From positions 186,001 to 250,000 of the forward strand of contig QLOH01000411.1 in assembly GCA_026901365.1 (NCBI GenBank): a DNA stretch of 64,000 nt, given 5' to 3'. Numbering within the stretch: position 1 is the stretch's first letter; each line of letters starts with the position of its first letter. Below are positions 11,390-23,658 of the stretch, piece by piece. The stretch is from Sesbania bispinosa (lineage: Eukaryota > Streptophyta > Magnoliopsida > Fabales > Fabaceae). Made by a program: the position numbers and the translations under genes. Below the pieces are notes generated by a model, which was not told the DNA's origin, made no database searches, and was given only the letters and a program-made list of their open reading frames with translations.

Positions 11390-12089
11390 ATGGAAGGAAG
11401 GAGGCAAGGGGAAAGGGCAACCATGTTGTTTAGGAAAGCCTTAGAAACACCTTTGGGTGCAGAAGAGAGTCAAAGAGAGAACCTATTCCATACTAGGTGC
11501 CAAATTGAAGATAAGGTATATTTAGTGATCATAGATGGAGGAAATAGTAGCAACTTAGCTAGCCTTAGGTTAGTTAACAAGCTAAAATTACCTACTACCC
11601 CACATCCAGAACCTTATACACTTCAATGGGTGAGTGATGAGGAAGAATTCATGGTGGATAGGCAAGTGAGCTTAAGGTTCAAAATTGGGGGATTACCAAG
11701 ATGAAATGACCTTTGATGTTATACCCTTAGAAGCCTCACACATCCTTTTAGGAAGACCATGGCAATATGAGAGAAGGGTAAAACATGATGGGTATTCCAA
11801 CACCTATAGGTTCTGCCACCAAAAGGTTAAATTCACTCTCATGCCTATGACCTTAAAGGAAATAAAAGAAGATCAAACCACACTTAAGAGGTTAATAGAA
11901 CAAGAGAAAAGAGAACAAATAGAAAAAGAGAAAGAAGAAAAATTTAAAAGAGAAAGTGAGGAAAAAGAATTAAGAGTGCAAGAAGAGAAAATATGTTTAT
12001 CTTGTGATCATTTGAATGCTAACTCTTCTAGTGAAAACATGAATAGGTTGATGGAAAATACTTCCAGTGTTGCAAAGAGTACAATTTGA
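11390..12089 (+). pseudogene. Gypsy-type aspartic protease domain, frameshifted
   Basis: 11390-11704 encodes a retropepsin-like region: a RCQIEDKVYLVIIDGGNSSN core followed by LVNKLKLP. A frameshift in the GGGGG run at about 11690 moves reading to the frame of 11685-12089, which carries the second half (SHILLGRPWQYERRVKHDG). The IDGGN active-site variant is common in plant Gypsy proteases of this type. After the domain comes a highly charged Lys/Glu stretch (about 11860-11990) and a stop at 12087. No RT follows. Confidence 0.72.
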
Positions 12090-12846
12090 AAGGGAGTTTC
12101 CTAAACTTACTTTCTTTATGCATGAAATGCCTCTTTCTATGCACAATTTTATGCCACAAAGCACTACATGGTTGAAAGAAATGAACAATATTGATAATGC
12201 TTTGAAACCTATTTCATGTTTAGAAAAATCAACTAAGTTTGAGAGTACCATGAAGCTTACTAGAAATGCATGTTTAGTCAATTCCTTTGATCAATTTAGA
12301 ATGCATGATAGAAATGATAACAAAGTTGGATTGAATATGCATGCACCTTGGGTTTGTGTTTATAAGTTGAATACACATTTTGGGCCTCAAATAATTGTTT
12401 CATATAAAGATGTGTATTATACTCTTGAACTAGTAAAAGAAAATGATAAAAATTTGGATGAAGCTATCACATATGAGAAAACTTGTTTGACGTCCATTTT
12501 ACATGATGTGCTTCATAGTGTGCTTACTCAAAGTGATTCTTTTAATGTTTCACCTTACATGAATACATATGATAATATGCGAAAGGTGTCATATTACTTG
12601 AGTGAGTGCATTAGAATGGATATGCCTCGTGAACAAACTTGCATGAATACTTCATGGCATGAACATATACACTACCCTTTTGACAATCATATTCAAGATG
12701 CATGTGTTGGGATGTTATTGAAAAATATTAAACCATTCATGCCACATAGTTTTACTTGTGCATTTATTTGGGAACATAGTGTAGAATATTTTGATAAATG
12801 TTGCACATTGAAACACATTTTGTACTTATGTGGAATTTATTCCTAA
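12067..12846 (+). CDS. Unidentified 259-codon ORF of the non-autonomous Gypsy element
   Basis: This is an uninterrupted ATG-to-stop frame, overlapping the end of the protease frame by 23 bases in another frame. I recognise no family. The product is rich in His, Cys and Met, with motifs such as FFMHEMPLSMHNFMP near the start and SWHEHIHYPFDNH in the second half. It has no signal peptide, clear membrane segment or coiled coil. It sits where RT would begin in an autonomous element. It might be a lineage-specific accessory gene, a captured host fragment or a chance frame; the surviving length in an otherwise decayed element argues mildly for coding. Confidence 0.45.
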   Translation: MLQRVQFEREFPKLTFFMHEMPLSMHNFMPQSTTWLKEMNNIDNALKPISCLEKSTKFESTMKLTRNACLVNSFDQFRMHDRNDNKVGLNMHAPWVCVYKLNTHFGPQIIVSYKDVYYTLELVKENDKNLDEAITYEKTCLTSILHDVLHSVLTQSDSFNVSPYMNTYDNMRKVSYYLSECIRMDMPREQTCMNTSWHEHIHYPFDNHIQDACVGMLLKNIKPFMPHSFTCAFIWEHSVEYFDKCCTLKHILYLCGIYS

Positions 12847-13286
12847 GCCTTCTCCAAGACCACTTACTTCTCTTACTTGCAAGGGAGGGCTTTAAAAGAT
12901 TAGTCTTTGATCCAGGATCTAAATCCACAGAGTACATGGACAAGATGGTTCAATATTTATTAAGGGAGTTTTCTAACCCTTATCTCAAATACCTCTTGTT
13001 CATCTCGTATGTTTTTTTTGCTAATCTTTATGATCCCCAAGTATTTTTGTATGAGCCTTCACTTTGCTTGCTTTGGAATAATACTTATAGGTCTTCTTTT
13101 TGTTGTCTAGGCTTAAGAAAGATGTTCAGTTGTGGACCTCTAACTCTATTCTCCAAGGGCTAAGGGGAGTATCTTCTTACTTGCTAAATTGTGTCATCCA
13201 TCTCCTTCTTCTACCCAGTTCATTATTCTTATGGCTTCTTTCTGAATTTTCAGATTTGAGGTCAAATCCTTTTCAAGGGGAGGGAA
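12847..13286 (+). other. 3' untranslated region and polypurine tract of the Gypsy element
   Basis: There are only short frames here, including a 121-codon frame (12798-13163) with no recognised motif. The segment ends in AAGGGGAGGGAA (about 13275-13286), the polypurine tract directly before the 3' LTR. Confidence 0.65.
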
Positions 13287-14058
13287 TGATAGCACTCTTC
13301 TAGAAGCTTGGACCTGCAAGACCTACAATGGAGGATATGCACCAACTTCAAGCCTGAGCTTCAAGCAAGGAAGAGTTGGAGAAATTAGTGTCCTACAATA
13401 AAGGTCACTACCCTACAAAATAAGGGCCACTACCCTACGGAAGGACACCTTGACCCTGGATAGGACCCTTGTCCTATGGACCACCCTTAATTAGGACTCT
13501 CTTGTATTTTCTTTATTAATTATAGTTTTCTTTTAATTCCTCCTACTTGGGCGCTAATTTGTATGGGTTTATTGGTTAGTAGGTTGCCTTGCTAAAAGGC
13601 TTAGGAGCCTTGGGTTCAATTCTCACATAGGATAGAAATTCACTCATCTTTATTTCTTCCCCCCACTTGGCCGCCCCCTCTTTCTATAAATAGGGAGGTT
13701 CCCTCTTTGTATCACACATTATTGAGATTAGTAAAGGCATTATGCCCAAATTTCTCCTCCCTTGGTGAGTTGAGTGAGGCTTGGTGGTTGTTGCTCAAAC
13801 CATACTGAGACTTATCTAATTCTCCTGAATTAGTGGCGTCTGGCATTGAACTTATCTGCTGTGGGTGGATTCCTGCTTCAGTGGCGTCCCTACCGTCTCT
13901 TCCTCTCCACTTTTTCTTTCACTTTCTCTTATTTCTTTCATTTTCTTGCCCAAAATAGCTGCTAACCCTGCACCTATTTTACGCCTTTTAATTGCTTAAA
14001 AGTGATTCTAATCGGTTGATTTTGCTCAATTCTAGATCCTACAACTATCTTGCTATCA
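13287..14058 (+). repeat. 3' LTR of the non-autonomous Gypsy element
   Basis: This 772-bp LTR runs from TGATAGCACTC to TTGCTATCA and is nearly the same as the 5' copy minus its insertion. TATA box at about 13685. It is followed by the right target duplication CTCAG (14059-14063). Confidence 0.88.
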
Positions 14059-14063
14059 CTCAG

Positions 14064-14384
14064 GTTGGAAGAGGTGAACCAGTATAAAATCTGTGTGTGA
14101 AATCTTCTTACTCTCAGTCTCTCTAATTTACTTTGATTACATGTGCATAAAACTATTTTGATATCTACCTAATACCTAAGTAAGTGATATATACATATAA
14201 AAGTTCCATCAAAGGAACTGTATTTTCAGCATACTACAAACATTATAACTCACATCTTCTTCTTGAGTATTATCTTCTAATACCTAGCCAAGTATTACTT
14301 GAGCAGAATTGGTATTAGAAGTTTGCAGAAATTTAAAAGGATCACAATTCAACCCCCCTTCTTGTGATTGGAATTTCTACTTCA
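14064..14384 (+). repeat. 5' LTR of SIRE A, right fragment, and primer site
   Basis: This resumes the SIRE LTR after the Gypsy insertion, matching 28776-29096 and ending ...TTTCTACTTCA at 14384. It is followed at 14386-14400 by TTGGTACCAGAGCTT, a primer site related to initiator-Met tRNA with one changed base. Confidence 0.85.
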
Positions 14385-14453
14385 TTTGGTACCAGAGCTT
14401 GCCTCTAGGGTTGAACTCACTTAATAGTGAGAGAGGAAAAAGATCAAGGGAAG

Positions 14454-16130
14454 ATGGCAAATCATGGAGCTGGAATGTTCATCCCAGAAGGATCCTTTAC
14501 AGACAGACTACCGACATTTGATGGGAAGGATTATTATTACTGGAAGGATAGAATGAAACTGTTTCTAGAATCTCAAGATATTGTTCTTTGGGATATTGTT
14601 GAAAAAAGGAAATTTCATTCCTATAGTAAGAAGAACAAGAATTCTGGTTCAACCTAAAGAAGGAGAATCAGAAGTACAAGAAGAACCTCCACAACCAAAG
14701 TCCATACAAGAATGAACTTTAGAAGATAAGCAAAGATATCTTCTTAACTCCAATGCCAAATTCTTTCTTCTTTGTGCTCTCAGCAGAGGAGAATATGATA
14801 AAGTTGCTGGTTTGTCTACTGCAAAAGAGATCTGGGATACACTCAAATTTGCCCATAAAGGAACTGATCAAGTAAAAGAATCAAAGATAAATATGTTGAT
14901 TCATCAATATAAAATGTTCAATATGTCTGAACATGAATCCATTGATGATGAGATGTTCAGTAGATTCAAAATCATCATCAATGACCTAAAATCTCTTGGT
15001 AAAAGCTACACTAACCAAGAGCAAGTCAGGAAAATCCTCAGAAGTCTTCCAAAATTGGAGACCAAAAGTAACAGCCATCCAAGAAGCCAAGAATCTTGCA
15101 GTTCTAAAATTAGATGAGCTTCTTGGTTCTCTAAAAGTTCATGAACAAGAACTCATGGATGAATTACCACCAAGGAAAGGAAGAACAATTGCTCTCAAGG
15201 CTAGTACATCAAAAAAAGAAAAGATTCCTGATGAAGAAGAATCATCTTCTAAAAATGATGATAAGCTGGCTTTCATATCCAAAAGAATTCAAAGGCTGAT
15301 CAGAAGGAAGGAAGAGGAAAAAGATTCTTTCTCAAGAAGGAAGGACAAAAATATGAAGGATCCAAGGCTCAAATTATCTGTTTGAGTGCAATAAGCCAAG
15401 CCACATAAAGGCAGAGTGTCCTCAATTAAAAAGAGATTCAGAAACTTCCAGAAGAAGAAAAAGTCCATGATGGCAACATGGGATGACTCAGAAAGTTCTT
15501 CAGAAGAAGAAGCAGAAGGAGAGTCAGCAAACTTGTGTCTCATGGATGGAAAGGAAGATGAAGAAGATGAGGTAAATGATTCTAACTCACTTACATATAA
15601 AGAACTAGAAGATGCATTTGAAAACCTCTTATCTGATTCACATACACTAGCTAAAAAATGTGCTTTACTTAAAGAACAATTAATCAAATCTAAAGAAGAA
15701 AATGAAAAATTAAAAGGGGATAGTGAAAGATTGTTTAAAACTAATCAATGTTTACAACAATCCCATTTTAAATTATCAGAACAAATGAAATCACTTAAGT
15801 CAATCTCTGCAGAAGATAATAAAATAGAAGCAGTAAACGGTTCAAGTAATCTTAAAAAAACTTATAGGAAATGGAAGGGAAACTTCAGATAGAAATGGAC
15901 TAGGATACAATCAATCTCAAAATTCAACATTCTGCAAAACTGTATTTGTACTTGCCAAAAGGCAACCTCCTAAATGTTGTTGGTGTAACAGAATTGGACA
16001 TATTGCTCATAATTGTTACAAAAGAAAGAGGAGCTTTAGAAGAAAGTTATCTAACAATTCAGGACCTAATAGAATTTGGGTACCTAAATCTCTATTGTCT
16101 TATGATGTAGGAACAAGCAAGAACCATCAA
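14454..16130 (+). pseudogene. SIRE A gag (capsid and nucleocapsid)
   Basis: The ATG at 14454 opens a Copia gag: LPTFDGKDYYYWKDRMKLFL at the N-terminus, a UBN2-type capsid region (14812-15110, with STAKEIWDTL and LKSLGKSYTN), a Glu/Ser-rich stretch, and two CCHC knuckles. The first (15379-15415) is split by a one-base frameshift. The second (15975-16016) is intact with C-x2-C-x4-H-x4-C spacing (CCWCNRIGH). Stops at about 14656 and frameshifts near 15030-15115 and 15890 break it. The normal role is to build the virus-like particle and package RNA. Confidence 0.82.
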
Positions 16131-18923
16131 GAAGAAAGGGCAATGGTTCTTGGGCAGTGGCTGCTCAAGACATATGACTGGAGACAAAAACAAATTCATC
16201 CAGTTACACAAAATAGAAGGTGGAACAGTAACTTTTGGAGGCAACAACAAGGCACACATCAAAGGTATTGGAAAGGTAGGTATAAAGAATTTTACCAAAA
16301 TTAACAATGTTTATTATGTGAAAGGTTTAAAACATAATCTTCTTAGCATAAGTCAACTTTGTGACAGTGATTATGAAGTTATGTTTCAACCAACATTTTG
16401 TGAAATTAGGGAATCATCTACTAAGAAAGTGTTGTTTTCAGAAATAAGAAACAAAACCTATATAGTATAAGCTTAGAAGAATTATCTGATCATACATGCT
16501 TTGCCTCCTTTGAAAATGATAAATGGATTTGGCATAGAAAAGTAGGACACTTAAATATGAAAAGCATTTCAAAACTCTCTAAATTAGACTTGGTTAGAGG
16601 ACTAACAAAAATCAAGTCTGAAAAGGATAATGTATGTGAAGCATGTGCTAAAGGGAAACAAACTCACTCTAACTTCTATCCTAAAAATGTTATCACCACC
16701 AAAAGAGTTTTGGAACTTCTACATATTGACTTATTTGGTCCTACTAAGACTCCTAGTTTGGGAGGGAAAAAGTATGGTCTTGTTATATTAGATGATTACT
16801 CTAGATTCACATGGGTTTTATTTCTCACCACCAAAGATGAGTCATTTGATGCTTTCAAAATCTTCTCCAAGAAGATACAAAATAAAAGTAGTCAACACAT
16901 TGCTTCTGTAAGAAGTGACCATGGAGGAGAATTTGAAAACTTCTCTTTTAAAAGGTTTTTTTGATGAAAATGGAATTTCTCACAATTTTTCATGTCCTAG
17001 AACTCCACAACAAAATGGAGTTATAGAAAGGAAAAATAGAACTCTCCAAGAAATGGCCAGAACTATGTTAAGTGATAATGGAATTCAAAAGTACTTTTGG
17101 GCTGAAGCAGTATCCAATTCATGCTTTATACTTAACAGAGGACCATTAGAAGCATACTCAACAAAACTCCATATGAAATATGGAAAGAGAGAAAACCCAA
17201 CATTACATATTTTCATGTTTTTTGGATGTGATTGTTACATCTTGAATAACAAAGAAAATCTTGAAAAGTTTGATGCAAAAATCTAAAAAAGGTATTTTTC
17301 TTGGATACTCTACTACTTCAAAAACTTATAGAGTATACAACATAAAAAATCAAACCATAGAAGAAAGCATGCATGTTATCTTCAATGATACTAACCTTCC
17401 TTCTCAAGGAAAATACAATAGTGAATCAGATGATGAATCAGATAAGATGCAGAAGATACCTTCTGGCAGTAAAAATTCCTCAGAAGATACATCAGAATAG
17501 GGAAACTCTATACAAGTTCCTGCAGAAGATATCTGCACACATAGAGAGGATCTCCCTAAAAGCTGTAAGTTAATTACAGCTCATCCCCATGAACAAATCA
17601 TTGGGAGTACTACAGAAGGAGTAAAAACCAGATCCCAATTGAGAAAAGAAGAAAGCAGTACAGCTCTGCTATCTCAAATTGAACCCAAAATTATAAATGA
17701 AGCTCTTAAAGATGATTCATGGATAGATGCCACGAAAGAAGAGTTGGATCTATTTGAGAAGAACAAAGTATGGACTCTTGTTCCTCCTCCAAAAGATCAC
17801 ACCATCATTGACACAAAATGGGTATTCAGAAACAAAAAGGATGAAAAGGGCATGTGATCAGAAACAAAAGCAAGGTTAGTTGCGCAAGGCTATAACCAAC
17901 AAGAAGGTATTGGCTATGATGAAACTTTTTCTCCTGTAGCTAGATTAGAAGCAATTAGAATTCTTCTTGCATTTGCAACATATAGAAACTTTAAATTATA
18001 TCAAATGGATGTCAAAAGTGCTTTTCTAAATGGTTACATAAATGAGGAAGTGTATGTACACCAACCTCCTGGTTTTGAAAATCTAAAACATCCAAATCAT
18101 TTTTTAAGTTAACAAAAGCACTATATGGATTAAAGCAAGCTCCCAGAGCTTGGTATGAAAGATAAGTAATTTTCTTCTAATAATAATTTCACAAGAGGAA
18201 AAATTGATACTACATTATTTAGAAAAATACTCAAGAAGGATTTATTAATTGTACAAATTTATGTAGATGATATCATTTTTGGATCATCAAATGAAAAATA
18301 TGTAAGGAATTTTCTGAGTTAATGAAAGGTGAATTTGAAATGAGTCTCATGGGTGAACTAAAGTTCTTCTTGGGTTTATAAATTAGGCAAAGAAGATACT
18401 GGAATCTTCATTTGCCAAGAAAAATACACAAAAGATCTTCTCAGAAGATTTAAGATGGAAGATCAAAACCATGACAACACATATGCACCCTTCCACAATT
18501 TTGAACTCTGATGAAAATGGAAAACCCGTTTCTGAAAAAGAATATAGAGGAATGATAGGATTATTGCTATATTTAACTGCAATTAGAATTCTTCTCCCAA
18601 AAGAATCACATGTAGCAGCTGTGAAAAGAATTTTTAGGTACCTTGCTGGAACTACTGATCTTGGTCTTTGGTTCAAGAAAGGTACAAAATTTGATCTTAT
18701 AGGATATTGTGATGCTGATTATGCTGGAGATAGACTAGACAGAAAAAACACATGTGGTGGATGTCAATTTCTTGGAGAATCACTTATATCTTGGTCATGT
18801 AAAAAGCAGTCAACAATTGCATTGTCTACTGCAGGAGCAGAATATGTTTATGCTGCTAGTTGTTGCTCACAAATGCTTTGGATAAAGCATCAGATGGAGG
18901 ATTATTGTTTGAGAGTACTTTAA
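16131..18923 (+). pseudogene. SIRE A pol (protease, integrase, RT, RNase H)
   Basis: Domains run in Copia order. The protease core reads FLGSGCSRHMTGD at 16147, where the catalytic Asp is Gly (GGC at 16153-16155). The integrase has a His-Cys zinc region (WHRKVGHLN ... CEACAKGKQ), then LHIDLFGP, VRSDHGGEF and NGVIERKNR around the catalytic triad; it is frameshifted near 16960. RT shows QMDVKSAFLNG and YVDD at 18260-18271. RNase H shows YCDADYAGD and STAGAEYVYAA. Stops near 17855, 18110, 18165 and 18320, and frameshifts near 17285 and 17500, make it non-functional. Confidence 0.86.
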
Positions 18924-19345
18924 AGTCAGAAACATGTTCATGCTTTGACCTGTCAGTACATATGTATTATTCCAAGGTACTATCCTTTTCATGGCACATA
19001 ATCCAAATAAAGTCATTTTATTAAAAATGATTTCTTTTGGTAAAGTCAAACATTGAGAAATGCATCATACGACTAGCTAAGGCTGCAAATTGCAATAGGA
19101 AAAGTGGGCTTTTGTCTCTTGCCATAAAAGAGATCAATTATTGCACAAAAGCTGCAATAATAATATGATCGTTGGAAGCACAAACTGAATTCCTAAAAAA
19201 CTGCGCGTGCTTCCTTCTACTTCGTTCTCTCCCTCTCTCTACATCCCTCTCACTTCTTATCTCTCAACGGCTAGTTAGAAATCGTATTAGAGAACCCTCC
19301 ACTGCTGAAAGAAACATCATTCACCAGCCTTTCATTTCTCAGTAG
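18924..19345 (+). other. Spacer between pol and the env-like gene of SIRE A
   Basis: There is no gene here. The 3' half has a pyrimidine-rich leader (about 19195-19270, CTCTCCCTCTCTCT) of the kind seen before the env-like ORF in SIRE-type elements. It could hold an internal promoter or splice acceptor for an env message, but this is inference. Confidence 0.5.
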
Positions 19346-20570
19346 TTGCAGAAACAAAGTTTAAAAAGTTCATCTCTATACTCTCCGTTTTCTAATTCTC
19401 ATCCGGAGTTAGCTATGAGGATCAAATCTATTGCAAACAGAAGAATGCATCATCTCCTAATGCATCAGAATGCTCCTATAGTAGCCACGAGAACTCTCCT
19501 CAACCCAATATGCAGATTATTCCCTTTACAGAGGTTCTGGATGTACAACCTCTATCTGCAGCACCTCATTCTCCTAAGAAACCTTCATCTACTCCTCTTC
19601 CCAAACCATCTTCTTCCTCAGCTCCCTCTACCCTCAAAGACTCAAAACCTTGACCTTATTCCTGTTGTTCAAGTAAGAAGATCAGGGAGGCTAAGAGATG
19701 GAGTTGGAATAACTTCACATTCGAATGGAAATAAACCTGACAATCCCATTGGTCTCGATTTACCCTCTCCTAAATCACACACAGATTCTCAGTCTTCCAG
19801 TAAAAGGGTTCCTAGTGAGTCTAGTGAAGTAAGTAGCTCAAAGAGTGATCCTTCTGAAGCTTCAGAAGATGCTAACAAGGATATATTTCACAATGAAGAG
19901 CTTCTGAAGATATTTTATGACAAATGGGAGTGGAAAAATGTCATTCCAGGTAGGATATTTCTTCTGAAAGAAATAAGAAAAGAAGGATGGGATGTAGGAC
20001 ATTTTCTGCAAAAGCAAGGCTGGAATGATTTCCTTCTGATTAGGGAACCCATTTATCCAAGGTTGGTAAAAGCCTTCTTTGCCTAAACCAGTCAGTACAT
20101 AAGTGATGGCAATTCCCTGGTAGTAGAATTAAAAGGCTCAACAATTGTCCTCACTCCAGAATCCATAGAAGAAGGCCTAGGAATTCCCTCTTGCCCAAAC
20201 CATCTCTTTGATGAGACCTGGTATGCTTCCGCAGGCATTAACAGATAAGAAATCATCTCAAAAGTTCTCAGCCAACCATATTCTAAGCTTCAGTCAAGTC
20301 AATTGATTCCAATATGCAGATTGTTTCACAAATTTGTTGTTATTCCATTCTTCCAAGGGCAGGAACCTTAGAAAGAATCACTGATCGGGATCTTCTAATA
20401 ATGCATCATTTGTTGAGTGGTACACCCCTTTCCCTCTCCTATCTTATCCTCAGAGGCATGATTTACTCTGCCAATCCTCAAAGAGTCTATGGTATGTTGG
20501 ACTTAAGCTTTAAAGGATATTCGAATTCCTCAAGTCTCTCAAATTGATAGTAGTTTTGGTTTTGTTGTAG
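19346..20570 (+). pseudogene. SIRE A env-like gene, N-terminal and central part
   Basis: After a Pro/Ser-rich start, the frame carries a domain typical of SIRE env-like proteins: IFYDKWEWKNVIPGR (about 19903), LLKEIRKEGW, FLQKQGWNDFLL and IYPRLVKAFFA. Just past an in-frame TAA (20084-20086) the same frame continues with GSTIVLTPESIEEGLGIPS. I relate this to the putative plant transposon protein domain (Pfam PF20167, from memory). Frameshifts near 20250-20320 lead to LMIMHHLLSG-like text (20395-20430). The gene is then cut by element B and resumes at 26494. Its role is unproven. Confidence 0.72.
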
Positions 20571-22102
20571 ATAATAGGTGATTTATCTTTCAAGTGCATT
20601 TTGCAGTGCCAAACAAATTTCAATAGACGTGACACTTGTATTAATTATTTTAGACTTAGGCAATGTGTGTGTTGTGAATAATTGCTTCCTTGATTGGTTG
20701 ATTGTTTAATCATGTAAGAATGAGTTCATGTTTATGTTTTCAAGTTTGATTAGCTTGGTAACTTAATTACTCAACTAAGTACTGATTTGCCTCTGGTTTA
20801 ATCGATTACTTAAGTTGGTAATGAACCCCAAGTTGACTTAAAGCTGAAAACTGACTGAATTCATAATCAGGACTGGTTTAATCGATTACCTGATAGTTGT
20901 AATCGATCACCTGATATAGAATAAAGGTTCTGAGAAACTTACGCTCCGGGATAATCGATTACCTTAGTAAGTAATCGATTACCACAACAACTGCAGAATT
21001 CTGGACGTTTTCCAACTATTCTAACAGATTCCTAACTAACTTTGGAAGTTTAAAACTGATAAAAAAATTGTTATGGAGATAAGTTTTTTGAAATTATAAT
21101 CTGAAAAAAACAGAAAGATTAAGAAGAATGATTCAAGAAAATTAGAGAAACTCTCCAAGAAACCTTGTCAAATTCCAGAATTCTCTGCATTCTCAAGAAC
21201 TCTTTATGCATGATGATTAGCAAATTTTGAAGAACAATCTTGTGCTTAATCTGCAGTTTTACTCTTTATGCATTCGTTCTAAACTCAAACTCTTTAATGT
21301 TTATATTGTTTTGAGAAATCTCATTGAATAGGGTTTTCATAGAGGTTTTGTGTGATATCTCAAGAACGGGGTGTTCTGTGAGATTGTTTGTGAAATCTTG
21401 TAGCGGGATGTCATAAGTAAGGTTGTTGTTCGAGTGGCGGGGTGTCACGATTGAACAAGCTCTTGTGTGGGGGCAAGAGTCAAACCTTTTGTTTGTTAGA
21501 AAGACTTTATTTAGGATTGTATGTGCATGGTGTGTGTATAATCAATTCTATAGTCAAAGCTGGTTTAACGGTGTGCTAGATCAAACTAGATGTAGGCCCC
21601 TTTGTTGTGGCTAAATCAGTATAAACGAACGTGTCACAATTCTCTATCCCTACTCTATTGATTTGATAGTTTCTTGAAATATTCAATATGATTCTTATTC
21701 TATAACTTTGCTGTAATTTTACTAGAAATTGAAAAGAAATTGATCTTTATATTGTGAGTGGATTTATAAGGAATTGAGTAATCAATCTTAGTAATCAATT
21801 GCTTATAGTAACTGACTTGGTAATTAATTATTGATTGTAACTGGTAATAAATTACTGACAATAACTGGTAATCAATTACAACTGCAACTTTGCAATCCGC
21901 TGCATACTACAAATCACTTTCTAAATTGATTTTAAACTCTGATATATACATACTTGATATATTGATTTACTCATAGTTTTTGAAAAGGTTATTTGGAAGG
22001 AAAATTAAAAGGGGTAAAAAGGAATTTTGTATAATCATTTTAAGAAGCAAAAGTTTATGAATCTATTCAACCCCCCCTTCTAGATTCCCTCTGGGACCAA
22101 CA
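20571..22102 (+). repeat. 5' LTR of SIRE-like element B, with clustered AATCGATTAC motifs
   Basis: The region has no gene and ends ...GACCAACA at 22102, followed by the primer site TTGGCATCAGAGC (22104-22116). The palindrome-centred word TAATCGATTAC or a close variant occurs near 20799, 20879, 20900, 20952 and 20972, with decayed forms (TAATCAATTA) around 21780-21880. The start is not defined. Confidence 0.6.
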
Positions 22103-23658
22103 ATTGGCATCAGAGCAGGAATCTTGAGAGTTATTCAAGGTTTTAGGAAAGTGTTTGCAAAATGTCAGGGAATCAATTACCTTTCGCTGAAGGAGCTTCA
22201 ATTAACAGACCACCTCTATTTTGTGGTGATAACTATCCCTTTTTGGAAAGTTAGAATGAAAATTTTTATGGAGTCTGTTATAGAGGCATCTGGCAAGCTG
22301 TGGTAACTGATTACAAGGTTCCTACTCAATTCATTAATTATTCAATTTCTGAAAAGCCTTTTGATTTGTGGCATCAAGATGAGATTAAGCGTGCTGAAAA
22401 TGATTCTAAAACTTTAAACATTATTCACTCTGCTTTAAATAGTGATGAATTTTGCAGGATCTCAGCATGCAAAACAGCTAAAAAGGCTTGGGATCTTATT
22501 CAAGTAACTCATGAAGGAACACCTGAGGTTAGGAGAGCTAGGAAGAACACACTTGTTCAAGAGTATGAGATGTTCAGAATGGTTCAAGAGGAAACCATCA
22601 TGGATATGCAGAAACGTCTAACTCACATTGTTAATCATCTAAAGGGTCTTGGAAAAGCTTTTGATTAAGAGGAGCTTAATGTGAAAATACTTAAGTCTCT
22701 TAGCAGGAAGTGGCAGTCAATTGTAACAACAATTACTGAGTCCAAAAACTTGGCTGTCATGACAAGTGCATAACTCTTTGGCAAATTGAGAGAGTATGAA
22801 ATGGATATGATAAGGATGACGGAAGAGGAGCAGAAAGACAAGAAGGTTAAAGGATTGGCTCTAAAAATCAAGGAGCATTCAAGTACTGATGAGAGCACTG
22901 ATAATGAAGCCTCTGAACCAGAGAATCTAAATCTAATGGTTAAGAAGTTTAGAAAATTTCTGAAGAAGAAAAATGGCAAGAGCAAACCATTCCAAGGAAG
23001 AAAATAGTCGAGGAAGGCTGAATCCTCCTTACCCAAGTTCACTTGTTTCGAGTGTGGCAAGACTAGTCACATAAAGGAAGATTGTCCTACCTTATCAAAG
23101 AAGCAAAACACTGATGAGCCTAAATCAAAATTCAGAAACAGAAGAAAGAAGGCTTACATTGCTTGGGAAGACAACGCCTCAACCACCTAAAGTGATAGTG
23201 AAAGCGAGCATGAAGTAAACCTCTGCCTCATGACAAAGACTGATTCAGAAAGTGAGGTAAGTGATTCTGACTGTTTTGTAGACACCAATTTTGAATTTTG
23301 ATCAATTACAAGATGTTTTTATTGAACTGCATGATGAAGCTAAAAAGCTAAGTTTTTTCAATAATGTCTACAAAAAGAAAATCAAGTGGTTTGAAGCTAG
23401 AGAAAAAGACCTACAAAAGGAATTGGATGATTTAAAATTGAAAATGAAAATTTAAAAAAAACTTCCTCTTATAGTGTAGCTTCTACTTCTAGTTGTAAAA
23501 CTTGCTTATTGCTTGAAGCTAAAATTGCCTATCTTACAAAAGCATTATCTAGTTTTACAATGGGAAGGGCTAACCTTGATGCTCTTTTGGGTAGACAAAG
23601 ATGCATAGTAGATAAAGCAGGAATCGATTATAATTATGGTGAAAAACAAAAGTCAAAC

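Larger units (their letters stand above)
7401..14058 (+). mobile_element. Non-autonomous Gypsy element, protease only, inside the SIRE A 5' LTR
   Basis: The ends are TGATAGCACTC...TTGCTATCA and the 5-bp duplication CTCAG flanks it perfectly (7396-7400 and 14059-14063). Joining the flanks gives the uninterrupted sequence seen in the SIRE 3' LTR. LTRs are 7401-9460 (enlarged by an insertion) and 13287-14058 (772 bp). The interior holds a long non-coding leader, a Gypsy-type protease and one unidentified ORF. No RT, RNase H or integrase is visible, so mobility would have needed another element's enzymes. Confidence 0.88.
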
